From NCBI GenBank assembly GCA_037447655.1, contig JBBHKE010002383.1, forward strand, positions 12,501-76,500: a stretch of DNA of 64,000 bases, in the 5' to 3' direction. The position numbers and the translations under genes are program-made. The notes under the pieces were generated by a model that was not told the origin of the DNA, searched no databases, and saw nothing but the letters and a program-made list of their open reading frames with translations. This stretch comes from Zygnema cylindricum. Lineage: Eukaryota; Streptophyta; Zygnematophyceae; Zygnematales; Zygnemataceae. Positions 20,319 to 32,405 of this stretch are shown here, in pieces; position 1 is the stretch's first letter, and every line of letters starts with the position of its first letter.

Positions 20319-21788
20319 CTATTCACTTAATCCCACTGCGTCCCTACAATACTTCAGCTTAGGAGCAGGGAAAGCTTTAGTGAGCATATTAGCAATCATT
20401 TTTGCATCTGGTAAATAACATAATTTAATCACTCTAGAGAACACTTTTTCTCTTACAAAGTGTAATCGTACATCCATGTGCTTGCTTTTGAAGTGATGAC
20501 TCGGGTTAGAAGCAATGGCAATGGCAGCATGGTTATCACACCAGATCACCTGTGGACCAGCTTGCATGTATCCTAGTTCTTGTAACATGGATTTTACCCA
20601 TAAGAGTTCTTTGAGGGCCGAGCTTGCTGCCATATATTCTGACTCCATTGTTGACTGTGCTGTAACCTTTTGAAGTTTGCGGCTACAACAGCAAGTACCG
20701 TTCCCAATTTGTAGAACGAATCCCGTGGTGGATTTCCGGCTTGGCATGTCGCCATAGCTTGCATCACTCCATGTTTGCAGTTTGACTTCTCCTCCGCCTA
20801 GAGTGAGTTTGAGATCTTTAGTTCCGGCCAAATATCTTAAGACTCTCTTGGTTGCATCAAGATCAGATTTTCTCGGATTTTCTAGACTCCTACTCAGTAC
20901 CCCGACTGTTGCAGCAATGTCAGGACGGGTACAGTTCATGAAATATATTAAGCTTCCCACTATCTGTCTACAAGGTATTATTGTCATAGGATCATTCTCC
21001 CCTGATTCTAAATACTCGCTAACAATGACACCTGGTTCTGTCTCTTCTCCCTCTAACTTCTGCCGAAACTCGATTGGAGTCAAACATCCTTTTGCCCCCC
21101 GCATTCCGTACTCATCTAACATGTTTCCAATAGCCTTTTTTTGAGTCAATTTTATTATTTTCTTATTTCTGTCCCTCTCTACCTGGATACCCAAAATATA
21201 TTTTGCCTCACAGAGGTCTTTCATCTCGAGCCGTGAGTTTAGAGCAGTTTTGATTTTGTTAATTTCAGCCATTGATTTGCTAATTAATAGCAAATCATCT
21301 ACATATACTGCTATATACACTATCCCATTTTCACCCTTTAGAACGTAGACAGAGTGATCAGAACTTATCCTTTGAAATCCTAGACTAGTCAAGAATTCAT
21401 CAAGCTTTATATTCCACTGTCTAGGGGCCTGTTTTAGGCCGTACAAAGATTTTAGCAACTTGCATACTAAGTGCTCTTTTCCTGGTTCCACATACTTTTC
21501 AGGTTGTTGCATGTAAATGGTCTCTTCTAGTTCTCCATGCAAAAAGGCCGTTTTTACATCCATCTGATGAATTTCCATATCTTCTATAGCAGCTAGGGAC
21601 AGCAAAATCCTAACTGTTGGAAATCTTACAACCGAAGAAAATGTTTCTTCAAAATCAATTTCTTCCTTTTGATTGTACCCCTTCGCCACAAGTCTGGCCT
21701 TATAGCGTTCAATGGTGTTATCGGGATTTAACTTCACCTTGAATACCCATTTGCTGCCGATCGCTTTTCGGTCTGGAGGAAGGTCCAC
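20319..21788 (-). pseudogene. Copia reverse transcriptase-RNase H
   Basis: 489 open codons. RT N-terminus KAIGSKWVFKVKLNPDN and RYKARLVAKGYNQKE, palm motif VYVDDLLLIS with both aspartates, LYGLKQAPRQWN, then the RNase H segment with TWSDASYGDMPSRKSTTGF and STMESEYMAASSALKE. The domain set is complete, but the frame is cut off from the rest of pol by a TAG at 21795 that replaces the usual Trp of T-W-E-L-V-D. Confidence 0.88.
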
Positions 21789-21794
21789 GAGCTC

Positions 21795-23522
21795 CTATGT
21801 TTGAGCCTCCATGATCGACTTCATTTCGTCGTTTGCCGCCTCAATCCAGTGATTCCGCTCTGGTGATGAGAAGGCCTCTTGGATGGTCAAGGGCTCCCCT
21901 GAGACTGTCGAGTAGGCAAAGTGAGAGCTTGCTTGCAGGCGGCTGCTTGATCTTCTCCCCCCCGGAAATTCTGAGGCTGAGATCATCGGATGCCGCGCAT
22001 TGCGCTGTTGCGCTGATTGCGCTGGTTGCGATCCGGGTGTTTCGTGATGGCGCTGGTTGCGATCCGTGTGTATTGACTGCTCTTGGTCCGTCTGGACCGG
22101 AAGTTGGTGAGGAAGTTGGAGAGAGTCTGACGCCGGAGTCATTACCGGATGTTGTGGAATCTACGGGACAATTTTCTGCATGCAATCTAAGATAACATAC
22201 TCCTGTACTTTTGTTTGCTTTTGCTGCTTTGTCATTTGAAATAAATCTATCGAGTCTAGTTCATCCTGAACAATGATGTTTCTAGCTACAACTATTTTTT
22301 GCCTTTCAAACACAAAGACTCTATAACCTTTTGAGTGATCATCATATCCTAACAGAATACCCGGTAAACCCTTCGGTTCCATTTTCCGTCTATTTGTAGA
22401 CGTATCCAATATAAAGCATTGACTACCAAAGACCTTGAAATGGCTAACATCTTGTTTGCTACCTGTCCAGATTTCGTATGGAGTTGTTTCTACCGATCTG
22501 GATCCTATCCTATTTTTAATATAAACTGCACAATTTAGAGCCTCAGCCCAGAATTTTGGATCCACATTTTTATCTGCGAGCATAGATCTAGAGCTTTCCG
22601 TGAGAGTTCTATTCAGTCTTTCCGATACCCCATTTTGTTTTGCTGAATATGGAACAGTTAATAGATGACTAATGCCTTCCTCGAGTAAAAAAGTTTCAAA
22701 TTATTTCGATGTATATTCACCACCATTGTCTGATCTGAGCTGCAAAATAGAGGAATTATGAAGTTTTTCAGCCCATGCTTTATAGTGTTTGAAGTGACCA
22801 AACACTTCACTCTTCTCCTTCATGAAGTAAACTTTTGTAAATCTGGAGAAATCATCTGTGAAGGTGACCATATATTTCATCCCTCCGGCAGATGGAACCT
22901 TCGCCGGACCAAAGACATCCAAATGAATTTGTTGTAAAAGATTCGTTGACCGATGCTCAGACTCCTTAGGAAATGGCAATCTGTGGATTTTGCCTAAAGC
23001 GCAACCATCACAGGTTTTGACCGGCCCATCTGTGATTGATACATCCTCTATTTTTCCAGCAATGACCATTTTCCTCAAACTATCATAATTTACATGGCCT
23101 AATCTTTTATGCCACAATTCATCTGAGTGCAAAACACCAGAGTACAAAACATCATTCTCTTTGGTATTAGCCATATCCATGCGATACATCTTGCTACTAT
23201 CTCTAGTACTTGTAACGGCAACCTTGCCATTTTTGCTAACAACTTGCCGACCATTTTTCAAATTAACCTCAAAGCCTTTGCTCTCTACCAACGACGTAGA
23301 AAACAGATTTTTTTTAAAGTCAGGCACAAATAAGACATTTTGAAGAGTCCTTTCAATTGCTTTTCCTTCTACATCAACTAGTAAGGACACATCACCCACA
23401 GCACGAGTTTGGACACTCATTCCACAAGCATAGTAAATATTTTTCTCCGGCGTTGCTTTCAGATTTTTGAAGATGGCCTTGTTCAACACATGTGGGCTGA
23501 CGCTCGTGTATCCATTATCCAT
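21795..23522 (-). pseudogene. Copia protease end and integrase, interrupted
   Basis: Integrase signatures in order: zinc-binding HKRLGHVNYDSLRKM and CDGCALGKIHRLPF, first catalytic Asp in QIHLDVFGPA, second in LRSDNGGEYTSK, and the Glu region QNGVSERLNRTL (just beyond a TAA stop at 22701). The C-terminal region (WAEALNCAVYIKNR, KVFGSQCFILD) continues to 22161, after which the frame changes. Only the residues, not an active protein, are preserved. Confidence 0.82.
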
Positions 23523-24514
23523 CCGGGGTCCTTCGCGCCCTCCATTGCAGCCGCCATAGCGAATAGATCCGTATCATCCTTCGTAGAAACTGTCAAAGTC
23601 TCGTCTTGGAGAGACGAATAAGCCGAAAATAATGCATTTCCACGAGGTGTAGTCCCCGTGAAGTCTTTGTAAAACTGGCTTTGTTGCCATCCCGGCCGGT
23701 ATAAACCTGTATCGTTAGCTTTTTTAAGCTTAGGACAAAATTTGTATCCATGACCTCGCTCACTACAATAAAAACATGCATTGTTGGATTGTCTATTTCC
23801 ACCTTGATTAAAATGTCTGAACTGATTATACTGATTTCTTTGCTGATTAAACTGTCCTTTTCTCTCAAAGTGTGAATTAAAAGCTTCTACTTGCTCAACA
23901 TTGAGAATATTAGATGTAGCTTCCTCCTCTAGTAAAATATTGATGGCTAACTGTAAAGTCCAGCTAGCTTTATCTTTTTGTTTGAGCATGTCAGATGCTC
24001 CTTTCATACTAAGAGGGAGACCCCTCATGAGCAATGCAGCCTGTTGAAAAAGAGGAAACACCCCACCTGCATAAGCATGTGCATATAGAAGGATACGAAA
24101 TTTGTTAGAATATTCAGCCATTGTAGCGCCTGTGTACTTATAGTCCCAAATTTTTCCAGCCAATAGAAGCTCTTCCTGGACATTGGCCTTTTCATAATCA
24201 ATTTTAAGAGATTTCCAGATATCAATTGATTTTTTCATCTTTATCCGAGACATAGCTAAGTCCTCAGATATACAAAATTTCAAAATAGATCGAGCTTGCG
24301 TATTTTTCTTAGACCATGACGGATCAGATTCATCCAGCGAACCATCCAATATATCCAAAAGATTGACATTTTCAAAATGTGTTTCCACCATATCCGCCCA
24401 GTAGACATACTTATCCCCGGAAAAGATAGGAATTCTTGATGACAGGCCCATAACCTGTTGTTCTACAACCACCGGTGTAGGTGGAGGAGCAGCAGTAGTA
24501 GTAGAAGTAGACAT
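23483..24514 (-). pseudogene. Copia gag and protease start
   Basis: ATG at 24514 lies 59 bases inside the 5' LTR (24456-25214). The N-terminus is Ser/Thr/Pro-rich (about 20 residues), then VMGLSSRIPIFSGDKYVYW, the copia gag core, and a zinc knuckle CFYCSERGHGYKFCP. The protease site reads MDTRASAHMC where D-[ST]-G-A is expected: Gly is replaced by Arg, and the frame shifts a few codons later. The protein resembles those of the composite and of the element at 44292-50726 in overall plan but is clearly a different family. Confidence 0.85.
24441..24455 (-). promoter_or_regulatory. Primer-binding site, half-tRNA-iMet type
   Basis: On the coding strand GGTTATGGGCC (then TGTC) follows the LTR end. 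It is the same anticodon-arm match as at 15909-15923, with 11 bases conserved before divergence, in a copia family whose LTR sequence is otherwise different. Confidence 0.7.
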
Positions 24515-25214
24515 GATACACTCTCAGAAGCTATCAAGAATCCTACCAAACAGTTGTTCTTAAGTGCTCACCACTTCTTATACAAGCATCCAAACCTCAC
24601 AACACTCTATCAGAATATAGAGTAGAATAAACACTTATAAATCCCAAAGTTATAGCACAATTGACTCAACAACACTCAAGATATAATACTCAAAAGTTTC
24701 CCAAAAACTGTCTGCAGTTTTACTACTTGGAAGTCTGGATACATCATGTGTTCTGAGTCCTAAGTCTTATACTAGTGTTGTACCGGCAATACCAGTGTAC
24801 CGAGAGGTACGTCAAGCTGCCAAGCTAATACTAAGCTACCACTGAGCTACCACTAAGCTACCATTGAGCTGCCACTGAGCTACCCACTAAGTTACCACTG
24901 AGTTCCCACTAAGTTGACTAGAATCGTATCTATCGCATTTGCTCTATCCTGTACAGAATCACATTAAGAATATCAGACGTTGCGTTGTCCGTACAGACCA
25001 AATCAAATATAATCGTGGTTGCCTTGTCCTGTTTGTGTTGCAGCTTCGCTGCTGCGCTGCTCTACTGTATAGCAGCTGCTCTGCTGTATAGCAGCTGCGC
25101 TGCTCTGTTGTATAGTAGCTGCGTTGCTCTGTCTGTTGCAGTATAGCAGCTGCGCTGCTCTGTTGTATAGCAACTACGCTGCTCTGAGACTGAAAGCTTT
25201 CCAAAAAGACAACA
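24456..25214 (-). repeat. 5' LTR of the copia element at 19401-25214
   Basis: 759 bp, matching 19401-20158 except for scattered substitutions and small changes in the GCTGC-rich repeat array at 25040-25190. Its right end abuts CGTCT, the altered copy of the CATCT target duplication. Confidence 0.85.
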
Positions 25215-26251
25215 CGTCTCACCTCACTGTGGGAATGAGGGTCGGGGGTCATATTATCGCAAATTGATTGTTGTTAGAGGTAATCATTTTCTCTTGCAAT
25301 TGAAACAAAGCAACAAGACTTGGTGATTTCTCCACCTTTTGACTCATATGAAAGTTTCCCGTGCATCTTTTCTCTCGTCTCGTGTGTAATATTTGTGACC
25401 CTTCTTCAACAAAGCACGGTGGGAGATGATGGATTGGGCCTTCTCGATCTTCCACAAAGGGGTTTGGTCCACATCCACCACCTTCGCAGTTGTGGACCTT
25501 AGCTTTTGAAGGTTTGCTGGTTGTCATCTATTGTAAGTTTCTTCTCTTTGTGGGTTTTCATATTCAATAGTTAATCACGTAGATACTTGTTTTTGTTGCA
25601 TTGGTAGATAAATGGTTAGCTTTTTCTTGTTTTTTTAATCTTTTATACTTACCCCATCTTGTAGTTATCAAGTGTTTTTCGTTTTTTACCCTTTTGTACC
25701 TATTTGGTTGTTATACCTCAAGTTTTGCATTCAAGTTTTTATGAATATTAATGTTGTTTATATGTAGATTTTTAGCGATAACCTATATGTACCGTTGTTT
25801 GACCTACGGATGATTGGTTTTTAACGGTCCATACTTCATACCTATGGTTCTTTATTCCATACTAAAAGTTTCGAACCCCGACCTACAATTTTTTTTTCAA
25901 CCCCTTCACACCCCCCCCTCCCCCCCTCGCCGGGGGGTATATCGGTTTTCGGTGTTTCCTGTTGATCAGGTCAATACATCGACATTCAACGGAGTAATTA
26001 CCGATGTAACAGGATCTCCTACCTCTCAGAAAATCCCATTACTACAAACAATCCCAACCACACATTCTACACATTGGAAAATACACATCCACATTGGACC
26101 ACACTCACATAAGGATAAACTTTAAATTAGAAGAAGCTTCTGTCCACATAACATTAACTTGGTCTCTTGCCCTCGTGGCTCAACCCTTCTTATTAAAGTG
26201 TTTTCCACTACTCTCCACTCTTAATAATTTTATCTCTTAACTACTAAATCA

Positions 26252-26529
26252 CTATTTAGTTAGTAAGAGATTTCAATGCAAAATGCCTTTTCTCCAATTT
26301 GGTATTAATCGCTCAGGACCAAGATCAACCGGAATTTCCACAAACTTTTCCAAAGGAAAAGATGTCTACTCTCCTCTTACACTTCACTGTTTATTCATCA
26401 TCGCCCTGGACTAGCCAGGCCAGAGTCAACGCTCCGTTTTAACAGGCTTTTACCTAGGCCAATCATTGATCAGCAAAGACTCAGACTAACCAATGCAAAA
26501 ACGTGCGAAATCTCTTACTAACTAATTAG
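26252..26529. mobile_element. MITE-like element with 23-bp terminal inverted repeats
   Basis: Left end 26252-26274 and right end 26507-26529 are inverted copies of CTA(T/A)TTAGTTAGTAAGAGATTTC with one mismatch, 278 bp in all and with no coding capacity. The bases just outside the left end (26231-26250) also pair with the left repeat, making a small hairpin. I see no clear target duplication. Confidence 0.5.
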
Positions 26530-28583
26530 CACTTTACTAACCAATCAAACGTTACGTTTCACTACGTAACATTTACGTGGAAAAGTGCGCACCAAACGAA
26601 ACGCGACTTCGCACGATCGAGCGTAACAAATTTCGCACGCGAAACGTACTACGAAATTCCCTTAAGTGAAAGTGACGTTTCGTACTAAAATTTGTCTGAA
26701 ACGAAACACCGTGCATACTAAACGTTTCATTAGAACTTTATGAAACGTACACGCGTAATTTCGGTACTAATTTGACCCTTAACCCGTTTCAATAATACCC
26801 ACTTGTTATTTAGACTCCACGCTGTCAACTAAATACACCCATAGCTATAACTATTAAAAGATAACTCCAAATAGCGTGATTCTTTCGCGGACGTCTACCA
26901 AATTTAGTACTCTATAATCATAACACATAAATACTCCTTTATTAACAAGTTCGATTCGCTATTACTGTTACATAGGGTATGTCCCCATGTACTTGAAACT
27001 TAGCGAACTTACTTTGTATCTTAGCGTAGATCCGGCGAACCCGGATTTCAGGTGTCCCTACGTGTAAAACCGAAATTGTTACTTAAAAGTTTGACGATTG
27101 TATACGCCATGATGACGGCCATGATGACGCACGCTATTTTTTGTAACTGCTTGTGACGTCGCATGTCTTACCATGACAGTGTAGACCTACCACCTTCTAG
27201 CCTGTGCCGTTTCATGGTTGAAGGAGATGCTTGTTGCCTTTCACCCGGTCGACGTGAAATGGCATTGGAATTTTAAGACCCTTGCAAAATAAAATCCGAA
27301 ACGAACAAAAACGGACAAAACATAACTTATACTCATCCCGTTAAACGCAAACGGACAAAATATATCGAATCATGTATATTTCCTCGAGGACTGTAATTGT
27401 TTGAAAATTTTGAAAATTTTCAACATGTACGAATATGTGTTCCTATTTGTTGATATAATTTACTTTGTTTTAAAACACATCGCCGGTGTGTTTTAAATAA
27501 AAGTTTGAATATGACGTTTCTTGACGTGGCCGTGGGTCAAAAATACAAGACGACAACATGTAGTACATTTTAAGTTCAGCGATGACGCAAAATGTACTTC
27601 TATTTTTTTTTGATTTCTTTGTACGACTGCTACTTATGCGGTACGACGCTAAGTTTTACAATAAAACAACAAAAAAAACCCTTAATTTGGCACATGGGGA
27701 CATAACCTTAATACAACTTTTCTCCTTATGCATATACCGGATTGTGGACCAGACGGTGGCGATTGAAAGGTAATATTCTCAACTTCCGATTGGCGATCTG
27801 ATATTGAAAATCGGACAAGCTCTTAAGGAGAATGATGTTTTAAGGGGCAGAAAAAAATATTAACTGTAATGTGGTGTTATGTATCGAGAAAAATCGTTGT
27901 GCTGAAACTAATAACAATAATTACCAGTTATCGGGTTCCGCTCAAGAATCAGCATAGTTATCGCTGATAATTCTTGATTGGGAGGGGTGTTCCGTACTAA
28001 AGGTACGCAATTACATCATAGAAATTAAGGGTACTTTCGCATGTAAACAAAACTTTAGTTTTGTAACTTTGTTTTTAGCGAAGATTATCCGTCCTACTTT
28101 CAGAACATTCGAATGTGAAGAAATGAAATCTTTACTTTAGATTGTGACGGATGTAGACGTAGGTGTAATTTGTGACGGTTGTATACAACTATAAAACTTG
28201 CGACAATTAATGACGTTTACAAAATAGCGACGGTTGTAGACGTCTAGCTACTTGTGACATTGTAGATGTTTAGGGTTTGTGACATTTTCACGTCACCCTC
28301 AAATTATGATAGGGTCGACATCACAAATTCTAAAAAATTCCGCCATGGTTCCTCATTTTGTTTTTAAGTCTTTCCTCACTCTACTTGCCATCAAACTACG
28401 CCCAAAGATATTCAAAATAAATCGTTTTTAGAGATCTTTCATTTTATACCGTTATTGACGTTTTTTATTGCAAGAATTGTGAGATAGACGCAGTAGTGAG
28501 AGAGGGAGAGAGAGAGAGGCTCTTTCACGAACTTCACTTTTGCGAAATGGCGTCCGTTGGCAAAGACCCACTCCACGACCCTT

Positions 28584-28588
28584 GTACG
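28584..28588. repeat. Target-site duplication GTACG, left copy
   Basis: GTACG at 28584-28588 is repeated exactly at 32401-32405, on the outer sides of the element at 28589-32400. Confidence 0.85.
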
Positions 28589-29636
28589 TGAAACTCTGAG
28601 ACCTCCATAAGTCCTCAGAGTGGACAGCTTCCAAGAAGCCTCTAGGATAATCCTGACCCCTTTGTGTTTAAGCAAAAATAACTGCCACCCTGGCAGACAA
28701 AAACTCTGACCAACTTCACCCCTGTCAAGAAAAGACTCCCCTGAGTCGATAGCAAAAAGAATCTCTGAATTTGCTCCCCTGAGCAGTAAGTTATGGAGGG
28801 TCAAAGTTGACCTTTTGTACAGAAGCTCTCTGGGAGAGAGGGTCCTATCTTCTAATTTTTCTAAGTCCTATCTCTCTCACAGACTCTATCTACTGATGTA
28901 CGGAACCAATCAGAATTGAGTTCCGTACGCAAAAGTACAGCTGCCGGTGTACTTTATGTACGGACATTGTACGACATGGCCAAAATGTCGACACATGTCA
29001 AATCCGGATTCGGTGCCATAATCTCCGGAGTTTCCACAATCCAACGGAATTTTGCCACGCGTCATCCGATGTGGCGATGGCCACAAACCGCCGAAATCTT
29101 CCTCCGCGATCTCGGCGCTAATCCCGGCCGTCCGATTAAATTCGGCTTTAATCGTAGCCGTAATAAATACATGCGCGGTATTTGTTTCATTTAAGAAACA
29201 AATGCGCGGTACTGATTTTGGTCCGTACCGTAAGTCGTACATTATATATTACTGGATCTATGTATCCCGTAATCAATTTCAGTCAAATGATTTATCGCTT
29301 GTATACATATGTAAATAATTATCAAACTATATGTTAGGTAACACTACCGCTAGATTAGACGGCTAAGGCTACCGGCTACTCGTGACTGCCGCCCGGCAGG
29401 TACATGGATCAAATCCTGCCGCCGGCACACACCTTTTAATTAAATATATAAACCCTAATATAAAATTCCCGTAAACCTCAGGATAGCCAAGGTAGCCATG
29501 GCTCTAGCTTCCTCTCCAATTTCTCAGTGACTGCGACAAGTTTGAGAGTTGGAGAGAGAAGTTAGAGATAGACTGCCTCGACTTCTATATTTCTTTTCAG
29601 ACCTAGAAAATACTAATAAAACCATTAGTTTCTACA
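28589..29636 (-). repeat. 3' LTR of the deleted copia element
   Basis: 1048 bp with all family modules: GCCATGGCT block (about 29496), antisense tRNA-like module (about 29352-29430, B-box GGATCAAATCC), ATTTGTTTC palindrome (about 29185), GTAC-armed inverted repeat (28921-28965) and the first gag codons at its left end. Confidence 0.85.
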
Positions 29637-31830
29637 CTCCCCTTATTTTCTAGTCAATCTTTAATTTCAGACCACACTTCTCCCTGCAAAAAATTAGCTT
29701 AGGGGAAGGCACAGGTTTGGTCATCATATCTGCTACCATCTCACTATCTGGTCTGTACTCTAAACTGATTATTTTGTTTTCTACTTTCTCTCTAACAAAG
29801 CTGAGTCTGATGTCCATGTGTTTGGCTTTAAAATGGTTTTTAGGATTGGCAGAAATAGCGATTGCTGCCTGATTATCACAAAATATTTTCTGCACACCAC
29901 TCTTAAGGTGACCAAGCTCACCAAGCAAAGACTTGACCCACATCAATTCTTTTACAGCAGAGCAAGAGGCCATATTCTCAGCCTCCATGGTGGACTGAGC
30001 AATAACCTTTTGCTGTTTGCTACTCCAACAGCAAGCCCCATCACCCACATAATACATATCCAGAAGTACATCTCCTCATCGAAGCATCACCATAACTGGC
30101 ATCACTCCAAGTAGTGATGTCAGTATTCTCCCCACCCAAATGCAACCATAGATCTCTAGTTCCTACCAAGTATCTAAGGACTCTCTTAGCTGCCTCCCAA
30201 TCCTTCTTAGTGGGAGCATTTAGACTTCTACTCAGCACTCCTACAGCTGCAGCTAAATCCGGCCGGGTACAATTCATAAAATAGATTAGACTTCCCACTA
30301 CTTGCCTGTAAGGAATAGTCTGCATGAACTTCTGTTCTTCAGGAGATAATTCCTCGTCTAAGACTATGACTCCTTCTTCCTCACTCCCCTCACTTCCCTT
30401 CTTCAATTCCATTGGAGTTGTGCAACTATTAGCTTTATCCATTTGAAATTTTTCAAGCATGTTTCCTATTGCTTCCTTTTGAGTCAATCTTATAATTTTT
30501 CTTTTTCGGTCTCTCTCTACTTGAATTCCCAAAATATATTTTGCTTCCCCCATATCCTTCATTTCAAATCTCCCCTTAAGATCGGTTTTCAGTTTATTAA
30601 TTTTTTCCATTGATTTACTTAAAACAAGCAAATCATCAACATAAATTGCAATAAATATAAAACCTTCCTCATCTTCGAAAACATAGATTGAGTGATCTGA
30701 GCTGATCCGAATATATCCTAGACCGGTAAGAAACTCATCAAGCTTCTTATTCCACTGTCGGGGCGCCTGTTTCAAACCATAAAGAGATTTAATCAGCCGG
30801 CATACCTTACTCTCCTCTCCTTCTTCCACAAACCCTTCGGGTTGTCGCATGAAGATCTCCTCTTCTAATTCTCTATGCAAAAAGGCTGTTTTGATGTCCA
30901 TCTGGTGCACTTCCATGTCTTCCGCCGCTGCTAAACTGAGAAGTATGCGGACGGAGGGAAATCTCACCACCGGGGCAAAGGTTTCCTCGTAGTCAATTCC
31001 TTCCTTTTGTGTAAATCCCTTTGCCACTAATCTGGCCTTGTAGCGCTCGATTGTGTTATCTGGGTTCAGTTTCAGTTTGAAAACCCACTAACAACCGATT
31101 GGTTTTCGGTTAGGTGGACAGTCCACCAGCTCCCAAGTATCGGCTGCCATGATTGAAGTCATCTCCTCATTGATGGCTGTCTTCCACCGGTTTCTTTTTG
31201 GACAAGTCATCGCCTCTCGATAAGTTTGAGGTTCATCTTGATGAGATAGTTTAGTTACCTTGTTATTAACCTGTTTTTCTTGCAGTCTTTTGCTACTTCT
31301 CCTCCCTCCCTCAAAATCTGAGGCCGGAATAGATGGTTCTCGTGGATTCTTTCGAACAAACTCGGCCTCTCCCCTATCCCTTGATTCCGAATCAATTTCC
31401 ACCATGTCTTCCGCTTCGAGTAGAGTTGTCACTGGAGTTTCCACAGCCGAGTCCTTTTCGGTCTGATTTGTTCTTGCAAGAATGTCATCGTCTCTAAAAC
31501 CTGGATAGTTAGGAAGCTCAAAGTCATCAGAATTTTCTGACTCAAATCTGATTTTTACTGACTTTGTATATTTGAAGGGATCCACAGACTTTCCTTCATC
31601 CATAACTACTAGATGCTTTACTAAGATTATATCTTCTCTTTTTAGATCATAAACTCTATATCCTTTAACATCCTCATCATATCCTAATAAGTATCCCGGT
31701 TTTCCTTTAGGATCTAGCTTCCAATTGGACCGATCAGTATCTAGACTGAATACTTGACTGCCGAAAACCTTTAAATGAGATAAGTCTGGTTTCCAGCCTG
31801 TCCATCTCTCATAAGGTGTTTGATCTTTTA
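29637..31830 (-). pseudogene. Copia integrase C-terminus, RT and RNase H, interrupted
   Basis: Read right to left from the fusion at 31830: integrase C-terminal TPYERWTGWKPDLSHLKVFG, a Ser/Glu-rich spacer, a stop at 31088-31090 (TAG after GCC-free IGC, where Lys is expected), RT with VYVDD-type IYVDDLLVLS, LYGLKQAPRQWN and SLIYFMNCTRPDLAAAVG, a frame break near 30050, and RNase H with SAVKELMWVKSLLGELGH. The polypurine tract is 29637-29649. All enzymatic parts upstream of mid-integrase are missing. Confidence 0.85.
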
Positions 31831-32405
31831 CGATGTGGCGATGGCCACAAACCGCCGAAATCTTCCTCCGCGATCTCGGCGCTAATCCCGGCCGTCCGAT
31901 TAAATTCGGCTTTAATCGTAGCCGTAATAAATACATGCGCGGTATTTGTTTCATTTACGAAACAAATGCGCGGTACTGATTTTGGTCCGTACCGTAAGTC
32001 GTACATTATATATTACTGGATCTATGTATCCCGTAATCAATTTCAGTTAAATGATTTATCGCTTGTATACATATGTAAATAATTATCAAACTATATGCTA
32101 GGTAACACTACCGCTAGATTAGACGGCTAAGGCTACCGGCTACTCGTGACTGCCGGCCGGCAGGTACAAGGATCAAATCCTGCCGCCGGCACACACCTTT
32201 TAATTAAATATATAAACCCTAATATAAAATTCCCGTAAACCTCAGGATAGCCAAGGTAGCCATGGCTCTAGCTTCCTCTCCAATTTCTCAGTGACTGCGA
32301 CAAGTTTGAGAGTTGGAGAGAGAAGTTAGAGATAGACTGCCTCGACTTCTATATTTCTTTTCAGACCTAGAAAATACTAATAAAACCATTAGTTTCTACA
32401 GTACG

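Larger units (their letters stand above)
19401..25214 (-). mobile_element. Complete Ty1/copia element, inactivated
   Basis: Two LTRs of 758 and 759 bp (19401-20158 and 24456-25214) bound a 4.3-kb internal region with gag, protease, integrase, RT and RNase H in copia order, read right to left. LTR ends are TGTTGTC...CAACA on the coding strand. Flanks CATCT (19396-19400) and CGTCT (25215-25219) are a 5-bp target duplication with one substitution. Polyprotein lesions include a frameshift near 23500, TAA at 22701-22703, a frame change near 22160 and TAG at 21795-21797. The LTRs differ at a handful of sites, so the insertion is moderately young. It landed 10 bp from the end of the old split LTR. 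Confidence 0.9.
25215..28588. other. Intergenic, no gene supported
   Basis: Contains a C-rich run at about 25905-25940, stretches rich in ACGAAAC and CGTAC words (26540-26760), and tandem-like 'GTGACGGTTGTAGACG' motifs at 28140-28280. Open frames are short and resemble nothing known. A MITE-like element sits at 26252-26529. Confidence 0.55.
28589..32400 (-). mobile_element. Internally deleted copia element with intact ends
   Basis: Left (3') LTR 28589-29636 is complete. The right (5') LTR, 31831-32400, keeps only its first 570 bp and is fused to the middle of integrase, so the LTR end, primer site, gag, protease and half of integrase are gone. Outer ends are TGTAGAAACTAATGG at 32400 and GTTTCA at 28589, flanked by the perfect duplication GTACG. 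The two LTR copies are almost identical over the shared part, so insertion and deletion are recent compared with most elements here. The pol part is closest to that of 44292-50726. Confidence 0.88.
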
